NCBI RefSeq assembly: GCF_000175195.1
Contig: NZ_ACQL01000055.1
Location: 1 to 64,000, forward strand
DNA from: Actinobacillus minor NM305
Lineage (GTDB): Bacteria; Pseudomonadota; Gammaproteobacteria; Enterobacterales; Pasteurellaceae
Length of the DNA: 64,000 bases
Reading direction: 5' to 3'
A program made the translations under genes and the position numbers. Below, piece after piece: positions 19,001-28,135 of the stretch. The notes under the pieces were generated by a model. It ran no database searches. It saw only the letters and a list, made by a program, of their open reading frames with translations, and had not been told where the DNA came from. Position 1 is the stretch's first letter. Each line of letters begins with the position of its first letter.

Positions 19001-22000
19001 CTTGTGCCACCTTCTTTGCCTTCTGATCCTGATGTCATTCGTCAATATTATTTGGATGCGGATAATATTTCACCCGTATGGAATCATTATACGGGTAAAA
19101 AAATTCGTATAGGGCAGTTTGAGCCAAGTGGTCCATTCTCTGTTGCAGAAGAAGTTGCAGACTACCGCCACCCTGAATTACGTAATAAGATCGATAAAAA
19201 ATGGTTGCACGACTACGAATATAAACGCCAAGAAGAAGATAAGGTCTTCAGTAAGCATGCTACAGAAGTTGCGGGTATTATGGTTGCCGAACGTAATGGG
19301 GAAGGTGGCGTTGGTGTTGCTTATGATGCCACGGTAGCAAGCTATTGGGTTGGAGCAAATGTTTCTAGTTTGGATCAGATGAAAAACTATGATATTGCGA
19401 ACCATAGTTGGGGTCATACTCAAAACTTTAAACAACAAATTAATTTTTCCGATAAAAGCAAAACAATTTTTGATATTTATAAACCGGCTTTGATAGAGGG
19501 GCGTAATGGTTTAGGGACTGTCATAGTCAATTCTGCAGGTAACGATAGACAAAAAGGCGGAAATACTAATTATTCTGAATTGACTAATGTCAGATATGGA
19601 ATTGCTGTGGCTTCTGCTGAGCAGGATAGACAATTTGAGACTAAAATTGCCTCTTATTCAAATCAAGGTGCAAGTGTTTTAGTTACAGCCCATGGTTCTG
19701 AGGCGTATTCAAGTTCTCGTGAGATTGTGAACGAAAATGGTTCAACATTGGGACATGAATATGCTCGTAACAATGGAACAAGTTTCTCTGCACCTATTGT
19801 TTCAGGTGTAATTGCACTAATGCTTGAGGCAAATCCTTACCTTGGATATCGTGATATTCAGGAAATTCTTGCCCTTACGGCAACAACAAAAGGAATAACT
19901 GATAGTCAGTGGCAGCGTAATGGTGCAAAGAATTGGAACGGCACAGGTATGCATGTTAGTCACGATTATGGTTATGGTGTAATAGATGCTCAGGCTGCAG
20001 TAAGATTAGCTCAAGATTGGAATACTCAACATACTTATGAAAATGAAGTTAAGCTAGAGGATATCTATAAATCAGGAAAAGTTAATCAGGCTATAACAGA
20101 TAATAATGGTAGACAATTTGCAGTAAGCGTTTCAAATGTTTCTATGTTGCTTGAAAATGTAGCTATTAAAGTTAATCTGACACATGCAAGAGCTAGTGAC
20201 TTAATTATTAAATTAATTTCTCCGTTAGGTACAGAATCTATTTTAATGAATAGACCAGGGAAAGCTCCTGATGATGACAATGCGATAGGCGATGTAAAAT
20301 TTGGGGAATCATCCACATTAAATTACACGTTCAATACCACTTTGTTAAAAGGAGAGAATCCTAATGGTCAATGGAAATTACAATTTTTTGATGTGGCAAC
20401 AGGAAGTACAGGGACGCTACATGATTGGTCATTAAGTTTCTATGGACGGGCTTACGGGGCTGATGATACTTATGTATATACTGATGAGTTCCATAATAAT
20501 CAAGCCATCAATACCTTAAATGATACAAATGGCGGTATAGATACCATTAATGCCGCTGCTATGGATGGTGTTATTGAAGTAAATCTCTCAACAGGCAAAG
20601 CTAATTTAGCAGGAAAAGTCTTAACCATTACAAATTCTCAGCAGATAGAAAATGTAACGGGAGGGGATTACAACGATAAACTTACAGGGAATAAAGCTGC
20701 TAATGTATTGATTGGTGGACGAGGTAATGATGTCTTAGTTGGTTTAGAGGGTAATGATGTTCTAGTAGGTGGTTTAGGTAATAATACTTTGACTGGTAGT
20801 CAGGGAAATGACACTTTCATTATTGAGAAGAAATTAAATAGCCAAGATGTCATTACTGATTTTAGTGTGGGTGCCGATCGTTTAGTCTTTACTGGATTTG
20901 AATCCTTTAATTTATCTAAACAGCAACAGGGGAATGATACTCTTATTTCTTTAGGAAATGGTCAAACAGTTCGACTTAATAATGTTCAAGCAAATAAATT
21001 AACCAATAACAACATTGTGGTAACTACGGAGGTATTTAAACCTTATTGGCTAAATCAAACAGGAGGATATGGGTTCTCGAATAATAATGCTGAGGTTGCT
21101 CTACCGGATTTTGGTGTGGCTTTCTGGGGAACAGAAGGTGAAGATCGCCTGTTCGGGGGTAATGGTGATGATATCCTTCGAGGGGGAAGAGGTAATGATG
21201 TCATCGTCGGTGAGCATTCTGCGGATTCTGCCACAGGTGGCAATGATACACTATACGGTAATGATGGTGATGATCGTATTTTAGGAGGAGGAGGTAATGA
21301 TACACTCCTAGGAGGGGCTGGCTCTGATTATCTTGGTGGCGGTGTAGGTAATGATGTTCTTTACTTAGAAGGTGATGATACTGCACTGTTACCAACTTAT
21401 CGCAACCAACAATATACGACATTAAGTCAATATAATAATGTGGAGTTTAGTTGGGCAAGAGCAGAAGGTGGTAAGGGAAGTGATAGATTTGTTGTAGTTA
21501 AAGACACGTCTCCAAACGCATCTAAAGGGCTGTTGAAGAATCTCATTTGGGATTTTGATATCAATGACAAAAATGAGAAAATTGATATTTCTCAGTTTAA
21601 AGGTGTGACTACTATCAACTTTTATGGATTTAGCGTTAATAATGAACAATATACAAGAATCTGGCTAGGTGAGCCTAAAGCAGGTACACAATATGTGACA
21701 GTAAAAGGCATTAGACCTGATCAGTTGAAAGCTGAGATGTTTATCTTTTCCAAAGAACAAGCAGAATTACCTCAATTAGTTCATACCATTGTTGGAACTA
21801 ATGGTAACGATACTCTAAAAGGAAATGCGATAGGTAATCTGATAGATGGACGATCAGGTGCTGATAGTATGTCTGGTGAGTTTGGCGATGATACCTATAT
21901 TGTTGATAATGTGGGTGATAAAGTGTTAGAAATTAAAGATGGAGGATACGATCTAGTCAAATCTTCTGTAAGTTATACATTATCCAATTATGTTGAAGAG

Positions 22001-22759
22001 ATTCAATTAATGGGTAACGTTGCAATTAATGCTATTGGAAATAGCGAAAATAATCGCCTGGTAGGTAATTCAGGTAATAATAGACTAGATGGCAAGGCTG
22101 GGTTTGATACAATGATTGGAGGCTTGGGTAATGATACCTATATCGTTGACTCTCACCTTGATAAAGTGATTGAGAAGGTTAATCAGGGAACTGATACTGT
22201 TATTTCATCGGTTTCTTATACCTTGCCAGAAAATGTAGAGCATGTAGAGTTAATTGGTAATGCACATGTTTCTGCAACAGGAAATGATGTCAATAATTCT
22301 CTTACAGGCAATTCGGGAAATAACCGATTGATTGGCTATGGAGGTAATGATTCCCTAAATGGTATGGGCGGAAATGACTTCTTAATGGGAGGAGCAGGAA
22401 ATGACACTTATCATTTTAAGAGAGGGGATGGTATTGATACCATCTACGATGAACAAGGCAATGACACGTTACGTTTTACTAATATAAATCATAATCAACT
22501 TTGGTTCCGTAAATTAAACGTGGATTTAGAAGTCAGTGTTATTGGTACTCAGGATAAAGTAGTCATTTCTGATTGGTATGGTAAGAATTATAAAGTAGAA
22601 AATTTTGCAGCTGCAAATAATAAGTCTTTAAACCATGCTAGTGTAGATAAACTGGTCAGTGCAATGGCAGCTTTTTCCCCACCATCAGCCGGACAGATTT
22701 CATTACCACAGGCAGTCAATACAAAATTAGAGCCAATTCTAGCTGCTAATTGGACATAA
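16013..22759 (+). CDS. Giant self-processing RTX protein with subtilisin-like protease and P domain
   Basis: 2248-aa type I secreted protein without a Sec signal. Order: unique N-terminus (1-423); FrpC/ApxIVA-like calcium self-processing module starting at the scissile-type Asp424-Pro425 (VDPLILDLNGDG, to about 600); RTX repeats (about 649-836); cadherin-like segment (about 915-1005); S8 subtilase (about 1030-1345) with His1082 (KHATEVAG), oxyanion Asn1173 (NSAGND) and Ser1257 (NGTSFSAP); kexin-type P domain (about 1355-1480); RTX blocks at about 1545-1610, 1703-1790 and 1925-2165; and a C-terminal secretion region containing WYGKNYKVENF. The catalytic Asp position reads Glu1037 (GQFEPSG). 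Calcium in the medium should fold it. No acyltransferase gene is present, so acylation as in classic Apx toxins is not indicated. It may be a toxin, adhesin or processed protease. Confidence 0.9.
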   Translation: MKVSFKDENISIKVSHLYTYGTDNPSSSRHREGKEQVSIDVDINEIESIVGDIVDPVKFNMFKYAALGIKRNGKVISIDTLKAFSSINNAGTGYLTQRQMEVVIYNRELTDHERRLGDNLYFQDGSRKYNADIAYILGSYTASLSDNNKFYFKDGKLSHIEYETKVDFNNFDGNSDSFIANMVNPLIFNRVDPLKIGRAVKINTIGSVALKRISSTNIREALESSFIDQLSSASEGSYPIPNTPIDNYSYKGKANLKIDFSAWYQRWEHISKNIKTPFVTDKFLPAPFRPGISQDQAKFVFRNLEEFYTKKISEPIISKNKIDILTTKNTKDINDPDYFNTTMNKFVAVNKDTLNSNTSAFAVSLANIATDNFRVANNNLSKNPLNTSGYKSKIGVENALNGPFVKPITINWLSGIGRSQLPVDPLILDLNGDGAKAVSYNDKPVLFDIDNDGGSLEETGWLNNQDGLLVRDLNNNGKIDNMSEVFSEYYAGKAGRNGESGEKRFKNGFEALRTLDSNKDNIFDSKDTDFNKVRIWQDKNHNGLTDSGELQTLSSLGITAIDLTYQEMGGQLFSGNELLAKGNFTHNGKKQEAVAVNFLANPRGHTITNIAGGKKTVTEGSGLIDGTSSFTATDNQNRDLNARQLGVINIQAGNGNDILRGDAQNNWLAGGGGADTFYGGDGDDVLLIDGDDLPENIHGGNGDDIVQVIGDKSVSLDLGRAEIEIAHGGRGDDVFISSGNSSIFVRGGDGNDTIVGSIANDALSGENGDDFISGNAGKDLIRGHRGNDRLFGDDGNDVIFGGSDDDMLYGGEGDDTLVGEGGDDYLDGGEGKDTAEFSGDFADYKITKMGDGLLISDTRQGRDGTDFLRNIEMLNFKDITNYQAPATNNEWENPSPVEDILYQDSKGQRFDGSRPYIIKQSQLIKNDIDLQGDKIIIYQASNIRGGSLKVLSNGDIEFTPAKGFKGIASFEYAIEDSKGVKAIQTAGSGELKGKVYLVPPSLPSDPDVIRQYYLDADNISPVWNHYTGKKIRIGQFEPSGPFSVAEEVADYRHPELRNKIDKKWLHDYEYKRQEEDKVFSKHATEVAGIMVAERNGEGGVGVAYDATVASYWVGANVSSLDQMKNYDIANHSWGHTQNFKQQINFSDKSKTIFDIYKPALIEGRNGLGTVIVNSAGNDRQKGGNTNYSELTNVRYGIAVASAEQDRQFETKIASYSNQGASVLVTAHGSEAYSSSREIVNENGSTLGHEYARNNGTSFSAPIVSGVIALMLEANPYLGYRDIQEILALTATTKGITDSQWQRNGAKNWNGTGMHVSHDYGYGVIDAQAAVRLAQDWNTQHTYENEVKLEDIYKSGKVNQAITDNNGRQFAVSVSNVSMLLENVAIKVNLTHARASDLIIKLISPLGTESILMNRPGKAPDDDNAIGDVKFGESSTLNYTFNTTLLKGENPNGQWKLQFFDVATGSTGTLHDWSLSFYGRAYGADDTYVYTDEFHNNQAINTLNDTNGGIDTINAAAMDGVIEVNLSTGKANLAGKVLTITNSQQIENVTGGDYNDKLTGNKAANVLIGGRGNDVLVGLEGNDVLVGGLGNNTLTGSQGNDTFIIEKKLNSQDVITDFSVGADRLVFTGFESFNLSKQQQGNDTLISLGNGQTVRLNNVQANKLTNNNIVVTTEVFKPYWLNQTGGYGFSNNNAEVALPDFGVAFWGTEGEDRLFGGNGDDILRGGRGNDVIVGEHSADSATGGNDTLYGNDGDDRILGGGGNDTLLGGAGSDYLGGGVGNDVLYLEGDDTALLPTYRNQQYTTLSQYNNVEFSWARAEGGKGSDRFVVVKDTSPNASKGLLKNLIWDFDINDKNEKIDISQFKGVTTINFYGFSVNNEQYTRIWLGEPKAGTQYVTVKGIRPDQLKAEMFIFSKEQAELPQLVHTIVGTNGNDTLKGNAIGNLIDGRSGADSMSGEFGDDTYIVDNVGDKVLEIKDGGYDLVKSSVSYTLSNYVEEIQLMGNVAINAIGNSENNRLVGNSGNNRLDGKAGFDTMIGGLGNDTYIVDSHLDKVIEKVNQGTDTVISSVSYTLPENVEHVELIGNAHVSATGNDVNNSLTGNSGNNRLIGYGGNDSLNGMGGNDFLMGGAGNDTYHFKRGDGIDTIYDEQGNDTLRFTNINHNQLWFRKLNVDLEVSVIGTQDKVVISDWYGKNYKVENFAAANNKSLNHASVDKLVSAMAAFSPPSAGQISLPQAVNTKLEPILAANWT

Positions 22760-22775
22760 TTTTTATTAATTATTT

Positions 22776-22816
22776 AAAGCCTCACTGTGTTCTCGAAAAA
22801 TATTGTGAGGCTTTTT
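22776..22816 (+). terminator. Intrinsic terminator between the RTX gene and its exporter genes
   Basis: AAAGCCTCAC pairs with GTGAGGCTTT around a 17-nt loop, followed by TTTTTG. The exporter start at 22838 is only about 20 bases further. Partial read-through would give more toxin than transporter, as known for hlyA/hlyB. Confidence 0.75.
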
Positions 22817-22837
22817 GTTTGAATAGTAGGATATAGT

Positions 22838-24958
22838 ATGGATACACAGGACTTAGCACTTTCAAGTTTAGCAATATTTTCTCAGCTACATAGTGTTCCT
22901 TTTAATATTGAACAAATAAAACATAAATTTGCTATACAGCAAGTAATGACCAAAACACAATTGTTATTAGCTGCAAAAGATATAGGGTTTAAAGTTAAAG
23001 CCAGTAAGAAAGAAAAATCTCGTTTAGCTTTATTGCATTTGCCGATCTTAGTCTGGTGTGATGATGGTAAACATTTCATCCTAGCTAAAGTGGACACTGA
23101 AAATCAACGTTACTTGATCCATGATTTGGAAACAAATCAGCCCATCGTTTTGTCGGATAACGAATTTACCAAGCGTTACTCTGGGGAGATTATCCAATTT
23201 ACCTCTCGAGCAAGTATTGCTGGGCAACTTGCTAAATTTGATTTCACTTGGTTTATACCTGCGATTGTTAAGTATCGCAGAATTTTCTTAGAAGTGCTCT
23301 TTGTATCAATTGTCTTGCAAGTCTTTGCATTGATAACACCACTATTTTTCCAAGTTGTGATGGATAAAGTTTTAGTTCATCAAGGGTTTAGCACGTTAAA
23401 TGTTGTTGCAGTAGCTTTATGTGTTGTAATTTTTTTTGAAGTTTTACTTTCAGCTATTCGTACCTATGTATTTTCTCATACTACCAGCCGAATAGATGTT
23501 GAGCTCGGTGCAAGATTATTCCGACATTTACTTGCTCTCCCAATTGCCTATTTTGAAGCTCGACGCGTTGGGGATACTGTCGCAAGAGTAAGAGAACTAG
23601 AGCAAATACGTACTTTTTTAACAGGGCAAGCTTTAACTTCAGTGTTGGATTTGCTTTTTTCTTTCATTTTCCTTGCAGTAATGTGGTATTACAGTGTTTG
23701 GTTAACATTAGTTGTGCTTATTTCGCTTCCTTGCTATGCGATCTGGTCTGCATTTATTAGCCCAATACTACGTAGACGTCTGAATGAAAAATTCGCTCGT
23801 AACGCAGATAATCAAGCCTTTTTAGTGGAGTCAGTAGCTGCTATGGGAACCATTAAATCTATGGCGGTTGTTCCACAAATGACAGAGCACTGGGATAAAC
23901 AATTATCTGGTTATGTACAATCGAGTTTTAAAGTTACAAAAATTGCAACGATTGGTCAACATGGTATACAACTCATCCAAAAATTGGTAATGGTCATTAA
24001 TTTATGGTTGGGAGCACATCTAGTAATTGCCGGAGAACTTACTGTTGGGCAGCTTATTGCTTTTAATATGTTAGCAAGCCAAGTTGCCTCTCCCGTGATT
24101 AGGCTAGCTCAGTTTTGGCAAGACTTTCAACAGGTTGGTATTTCAGTAAGTCGTTTAGGTGATATATTGAATACACCGACAGAAAGTCCCCAAAATAAAT
24201 TGGTTCCACCTGAAATTAAAGGCGATATTACATTTAAAGACGTTACTTTTCGTTATCGTCCAGAAGGAAAAAATGTCATAAATAATGTTTCTTTATCCAT
24301 TTGTGCAGGAGAGATCATTGGGATTGTTGGTCGTTCAGGATCTGGTAAAAGTACCTTGACTAAATTGATTCAGCGTATGTATACCCCTTCTCAAGGAAAT
24401 ATTTTTATTGATGGTAACGATATCGCATTAGTAGAGCCATCTTGGCTACGTCGTCAAATTGGTGTTGTTTTGCAAGATAATATTCTACTGAATCGATCCA
24501 TTCGAGATAATATTGCATTAAGTTCTCCCTCAATATCAATAGAACATGTTATGCATGTTGCAAAGCTGGCTGGTGCCCATGAATTTATATCTCAGTTACC
24601 TGAGGGCTATGATACGTTAGTTGGTGAGCATGGTGCTAATTTATCGGGGGGGCAGAAGCAGCGCATTGCTATTGCTCGTGCGTTAGTTAATAACCCTAGA
24701 ATCTTGATTTTTGATGAGGCGACCAGTGCACTTGATTATGAGTCAGAGCACATTATTATGAAGAATATGCAATATATTTGTCGCAATAGGACGGTAATTA
24801 TCATTGCACATCGCCTCTCTACGGTTAATCAAGCCAATCGAATTATTGTAATGGATAAAGGCGCAATTATTGAGCAAGGTAATCATCAATCGCTACTTGC
24901 AGCAAAAGGGCTTTACCACTACTTATATCAACTTCAATCAACACCAGGGAGCGCATAA
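22838..24958 (+). CDS. Type I secretion ABC exporter (HlyB/RtxB type)
   Basis: Inner-membrane ATPase-permease that would export the RTX protein with the HlyD-like protein and TolC. The 706 aa follow the HlyB plan: an N-terminal C39-like domain (1-130) whose catalytic cysteine position is Ser ([14 protein letters not shown]), so it binds but does not cleave; a six-helix membrane domain (about 150-430); and a nucleotide-binding domain with Walker [10 protein letters not shown] (about 497), signature LSGGQ (602-606), Walker [12 protein letters not shown] and H-loop IAHRLST. The stop overlaps the next start (TAATG). A run of seven G lies inside LSGGQ at 24646-24652. Confidence 0.95.
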   Translation: MDTQDLALSSLAIFSQLHSVPFNIEQIKHKFAIQQVMTKTQLLLAAKDIGFKVKASKKEKSRLALLHLPILVWCDDGKHFILAKVDTENQRYLIHDLETNQPIVLSDNEFTKRYSGEIIQFTSRASIAGQLAKFDFTWFIPAIVKYRRIFLEVLFVSIVLQVFALITPLFFQVVMDKVLVHQGFSTLNVVAVALCVVIFFEVLLSAIRTYVFSHTTSRIDVELGARLFRHLLALPIAYFEARRVGDTVARVRELEQIRTFLTGQALTSVLDLLFSFIFLAVMWYYSVWLTLVVLISLPCYAIWSAFISPILRRRLNEKFARNADNQAFLVESVAAMGTIKSMAVVPQMTEHWDKQLSGYVQSSFKVTKIATIGQHGIQLIQKLVMVINLWLGAHLVIAGELTVGQLIAFNMLASQVASPVIRLAQFWQDFQQVGISVSRLGDILNTPTESPQNKLVPPEIKGDITFKDVTFRYRPEGKNVINNVSLSICAGEIIGIVGRSGSGKSTLTKLIQRMYTPSQGNIFIDGNDIALVEPSWLRRQIGVVLQDNILLNRSIRDNIALSSPSISIEHVMHVAKLAGAHEFISQLPEGYDTLVGEHGANLSGGQKQRIAIARALVNNPRILIFDEATSALDYESEHIIMKNMQYICRNRTVIIIAHRLSTVNQANRIIVMDKGAIIEQGNHQSLLAAKGLYHYLYQLQSTPGSA

Positions 24959-26391
24959 TGCATTATATAAGTGGATTGTGTAGCTTAATTAAGCGCTATA
25001 TTCAGGTTTTTAGAGAAACATGGAAAGTTAGAAAATCGTTAGACTCCCCTTATCGACAAGAAGATGAAAGTGCTTTTTTACCTGCGCATTTAGAATTGAT
25101 TGAAACACCCGTATCGTCTTTGCCAAGATGGATTGGAAGGTTCATTATCTTACTTTTATTGATCGCCCTTGTCTGGTCTTATTTAGGTAAAATAGAAATT
25201 GTTGCTGTCGCAACAGGGAAAATTTTACCAAGCGGTCGAAGTAAAATTATCCAACCGATAGAGACTGCTACAGTGAAGCAATCTTATGTAAGAAATGGGC
25301 AAAGAGTAAAGAAAGGTGATTTGCTTCTTGAGTTAACAATATTAGGCGTTGAATCTGAGTTATTTAAGGCTAAGTCAGCTCTTAAATTAGCTAGTTTAAA
25401 TCAATTACGGCAAGAAGCTATGCTTTTGGCAATTCAAGAAAACACTGTTCCACAGCTAAAAAATAGCAATGCACAAGTTATTTTTGGTATTGAAGATGGT
25501 CTATTTAAACGTGAACAGCAGTTAGCATTAAGCCAATATCAGGCGTGGATTGCAGAAAAGCAAAAATTAGAAGCAACAATTCGTCAGAAGGAAACTGAGA
25601 AAAAGACAATTCATATTCAAATTCAAAAAATTGTGGGAATGCTAAAATATGAGAAAGAGCGACGCAGTGATATATATGGTTTATACAAAAAAGGGCATGC
25701 TTCGAAACATGAATATTTTTCTCAAGAAAATCGGGTAATTGAATTAGAAAATGAAAGGAATATTCAGCAAAGCAAAATTTATGAATTAGAATCACAGCTA
25801 GAGCAAGTACGTAAAGAATATCAAGTATTTGAGCAATCTTTTCACCGTAATGTGTTAGATGAATTGCGTAAAGCCAATGAGCAAGTTGAGCAACTTACAT
25901 TAGAGGTTGAGAAAAATCAACAGCGACAAGAATACAGTGAAATTTATGCACCCGTTGATGGTACTGTACAACAATTACAGACCTATACGATAGGAGGTGT
26001 TGTAACAACAGCTCAGCCACTGATGACAATTGTTCCACAAGATGAACAGTTTGAAATAGAAGCTATGCTATCAAATAAAGACATCGGCTTTGTGAATGAA
26101 GGGCAAGATGTCACTATTAAGATAGAGGCTTTTCCATATACTCGTTATGGATACATAAAAGGTAAAGTTAAATATTTTAGTTTCGAGGCTATACAGGATG
26201 AGAAATTAGGGCTAGTATTTCCAGTAACTATTGTGATGGATAAAAGCCATTTAAGTATTGAGGGAAGAAATGTAGAGCTTATTGCTGGGATGGCTGTATC
26301 CGCAGAAATTAAGACTGGGGAAAGGCGGGTAATTGACTACTTATTAAGTCCACTAAGAAAAGTGATTGATGATAGCTTTAAAGAACGGTAG
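24958..26391 (+). CDS. Type I secretion membrane-fusion protein (HlyD/RtxD type)
   Basis: Periplasmic adaptor linking the ABC exporter to TolC. The 477 aa have a short cytoplasmic N-terminus, one membrane helix (about residues 58-77, FIILLLLIALVWSYLG), a lipoyl half (VAVATGKILPSGRSKIIQP), a long coiled coil (about 120-320), the second lipoyl half (EIYAPVDGTVQQLQ) and the C-terminal beta domain, as in HlyD (478 aa in E. coli). It overlaps the ABC gene by one base. No tolC follows, so the outer-membrane channel must be encoded elsewhere. Confidence 0.95.
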   Translation: MHYISGLCSLIKRYIQVFRETWKVRKSLDSPYRQEDESAFLPAHLELIETPVSSLPRWIGRFIILLLLIALVWSYLGKIEIVAVATGKILPSGRSKIIQPIETATVKQSYVRNGQRVKKGDLLLELTILGVESELFKAKSALKLASLNQLRQEAMLLAIQENTVPQLKNSNAQVIFGIEDGLFKREQQLALSQYQAWIAEKQKLEATIRQKETEKKTIHIQIQKIVGMLKYEKERRSDIYGLYKKGHASKHEYFSQENRVIELENERNIQQSKIYELESQLEQVRKEYQVFEQSFHRNVLDELRKANEQVEQLTLEVEKNQQRQEYSEIYAPVDGTVQQLQTYTIGGVVTTAQPLMTIVPQDEQFEIEAMLSNKDIGFVNEGQDVTIKIEAFPYTRYGYIKGKVKYFSFEAIQDEKLGLVFPVTIVMDKSHLSIEGRNVELIAGMAVSAEIKTGERRVIDYLLSPLRKVIDDSFKER

Positions 26392-26821
26392 TTACAAAAG
26401 GTTCTTTATGATTAAAGTCATTAAATTCTTACTAAATTTAGTGATCACCCAATCACAATGTTACATTACGTGGAATATTCCCCAAAATGTATTGACTAAC
26501 GAATAAACTATGTTAGGCCGTTACTATTATTGATTTAATAATTCTGTTACGAATACTTGTAATAGTTCTGAAATTTGATCTAAATATCTCCAAATTTAAG
26601 GTAAGTATTCTCAGTTTGCTTTTTATCGTAGATCGTAAATGGCGTGTTTTATCATTTGACAGAAAAACAACGTGTTCATCATTGATGAACAATAACAATT
26701 TGCCAATGAACCATTTATTTATCTTTAGCCTAGTTTCTTTCAAAGAAACACAGCGAACCATATAGGCGTAGAAACCTTTTATTCAAGTTCTATTTTGGGT
26801 TTGCGACTCGTTTATTAAAAT
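26392..26821. other. Gene-free stretch between exporter genes and transposase
   Basis: 430 AT-rich bases without a supportable gene. A weak inverted pair (ATTTAGTGATCACC region, 26436-26450) follows hlyD. I found no copy of the 27-bp island repeat here, so this is not a simple left end of the adjacent insertion sequence. Confidence 0.4.
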
Positions 26822-27808
26822 CCACGTATTTCTTGTGGCAGTATGGTATTCAAGGCAAAACGCTTTGAGCCAACCTGAAAATTCAGGTGGGCAATTTTTT
26901 GTGTCTAGCGTTTAGCTTTGAGTACCTTGGCTCATTACTTACTTTCAAGCAAATCTAAAACATTATCCCTTAAACATCTCTTCTGTCTAAGTGAAGAAAC
27001 AATGAGCCGTCATCTTAATATCAGTTATAAAACGGCATTCGTCCTTTGCCATAAATTGCGTGAAGCCCTATTCAAAACTCGTGATTTAACGCCCTTACAA
27101 GGTGAAATTCACGAAGATGGGGCGTGGATTAATTTCAAATTACGTCCAACTAACTTCGCTAAAAACGCCCATAAACAGAAACAAAAAGCCAATAAAAAAG
27201 GACAGAGATTTCCAAAATTTAGACCGACTAAACGTTGTATCATCAGTTTAAATCAACGTGCTTCTGATGATGAAACATTGTGGGGTTCAAATCGCACCAT
27301 CGTTGCAATGGACTATACTGAAAATGCCAAAACCGTTTTGGCATTAAATCATCAATTCGTGAAACAAGGTAGTGATATTATGTGTGATGAAAATCCAGCT
27401 TATAAAGGTTTAGATTTTCATTACACTCGTTGGAGTGTTAATCACGATTTATGTTACAGTGCAAAAGGCATCAACAACAATTTAGCAGAGTCCTTTAACG
27501 CTCGTTTCCGTGATTTACATCGTGGTGTACATCACAAATGCGATAACAAATACGCCCTACATTATGCCAACCAAGCGGCGTTTATGTCAGATAATCGTCA
27601 AAAGTCTAATGGCGACCTATTTAGTGATATTCTACAACGTTGTTTATGGGTATTACCATTAAGGGAATGGGTGGGTTACTGGCAAGGAAATCATCGCACG
27701 CAAGAGCTTATCGGTATGACCGCATTTAGCCCTGAAGAAATTTCCCAGTCCTACTTCAAAAATCTCAATGAAAGAATGAAGTACGAACAAGAGTTACTGG
27801 CAGCCTAA
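26822..27808 (+). mobile_element. IS1595-family transposase, N-terminally decayed
   Basis: An open frame at 26918-27808 (296 codons from a TTG) encodes an ISXO2-type DDE transposase domain: HLNISYKTAFVLCHKLREAL, GEIHEDGAWINFK (first Asp), IMCDENPAYKG (second Asp) and the NNLAESFNARFRDLHRG catalytic Asn/Glu segment. Upstream in the same frame, PRISCGSMVFKAKRFEPT resembles the zinc-ribbon N-terminus of such transposases but is cut by TGA at 26876 and TAG at 26906, and the expected first Cys is absent. So the DNA-binding domain is broken and the element is probably inactive. It is the only transposase in the island. Confidence 0.8.
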
Positions 27809-28039
27809 TTTGTTTAACTAAAAAACGAATTGAAATGTAAGTACAGAGAAATCAGCTTACCTTTGGCAAGGTTGAGCGGATTGGCTACGCCCATTGATGG
27901 GAAAATTCACATCGCAAGCCACTAATATTGGCAAACAAGTGGGGAAATCAGCTAAAATTTACCAAAAGAAATGCCCTTAACCCTGTTTTGAAGTTAAGAG
28001 CATCGAAAATTTTACTGCGGTTACGATTGCATTTTAGGT
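27809..28039. other. Stretch between transposase and right inverted repeat
   Basis: About 230 bases without a supportable gene. GAAATCAGCT occurs twice (27849 and 27945). It may be the non-coding end of the transposable element. The 27-bp repeat follows at once. Confidence 0.4.
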
Positions 28040-28090
28040 TTTGTGCAACTGCTACATAATACCGAAATAGTTTGCAAATTCGATCGCTTA
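28040..28090. repeat. Right copy of the 51-bp inverted repeat bounding the island
   Basis: Bases 28040-28066 are an exact reverse complement of 13845-13871, and 28067-28090 continue the match imperfectly. The repeat ends 45 bases before the murB start and may hold part of its promoter. Confidence 0.9.
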
Positions 28091-28135
28091 TTTATGCTAA
28101 GATAATAGCCGTTTTTAACAAACCAATTAATTATT

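Noticed and set aside
18190-21649. Minus-strand and alternate-frame open frames within the RTX gene
   Set aside because: They are mirror images of the GGxGxDxxx repeat codons (Pro/Ser or His-rich) with no start signals.
16013-26391. Classic Apx haemolysin operon (apxCABD)
   Set aside because: There is no acyltransferase gene, no pore-forming hydrophobic domain, and the N-terminal half matches FrpC/ApxIVA-type and protease domains instead.
27842-28030. Possible short coding remnant between transposase and murB
   Set aside because: All frames are broken by stops, and no protein pattern was recognisable.
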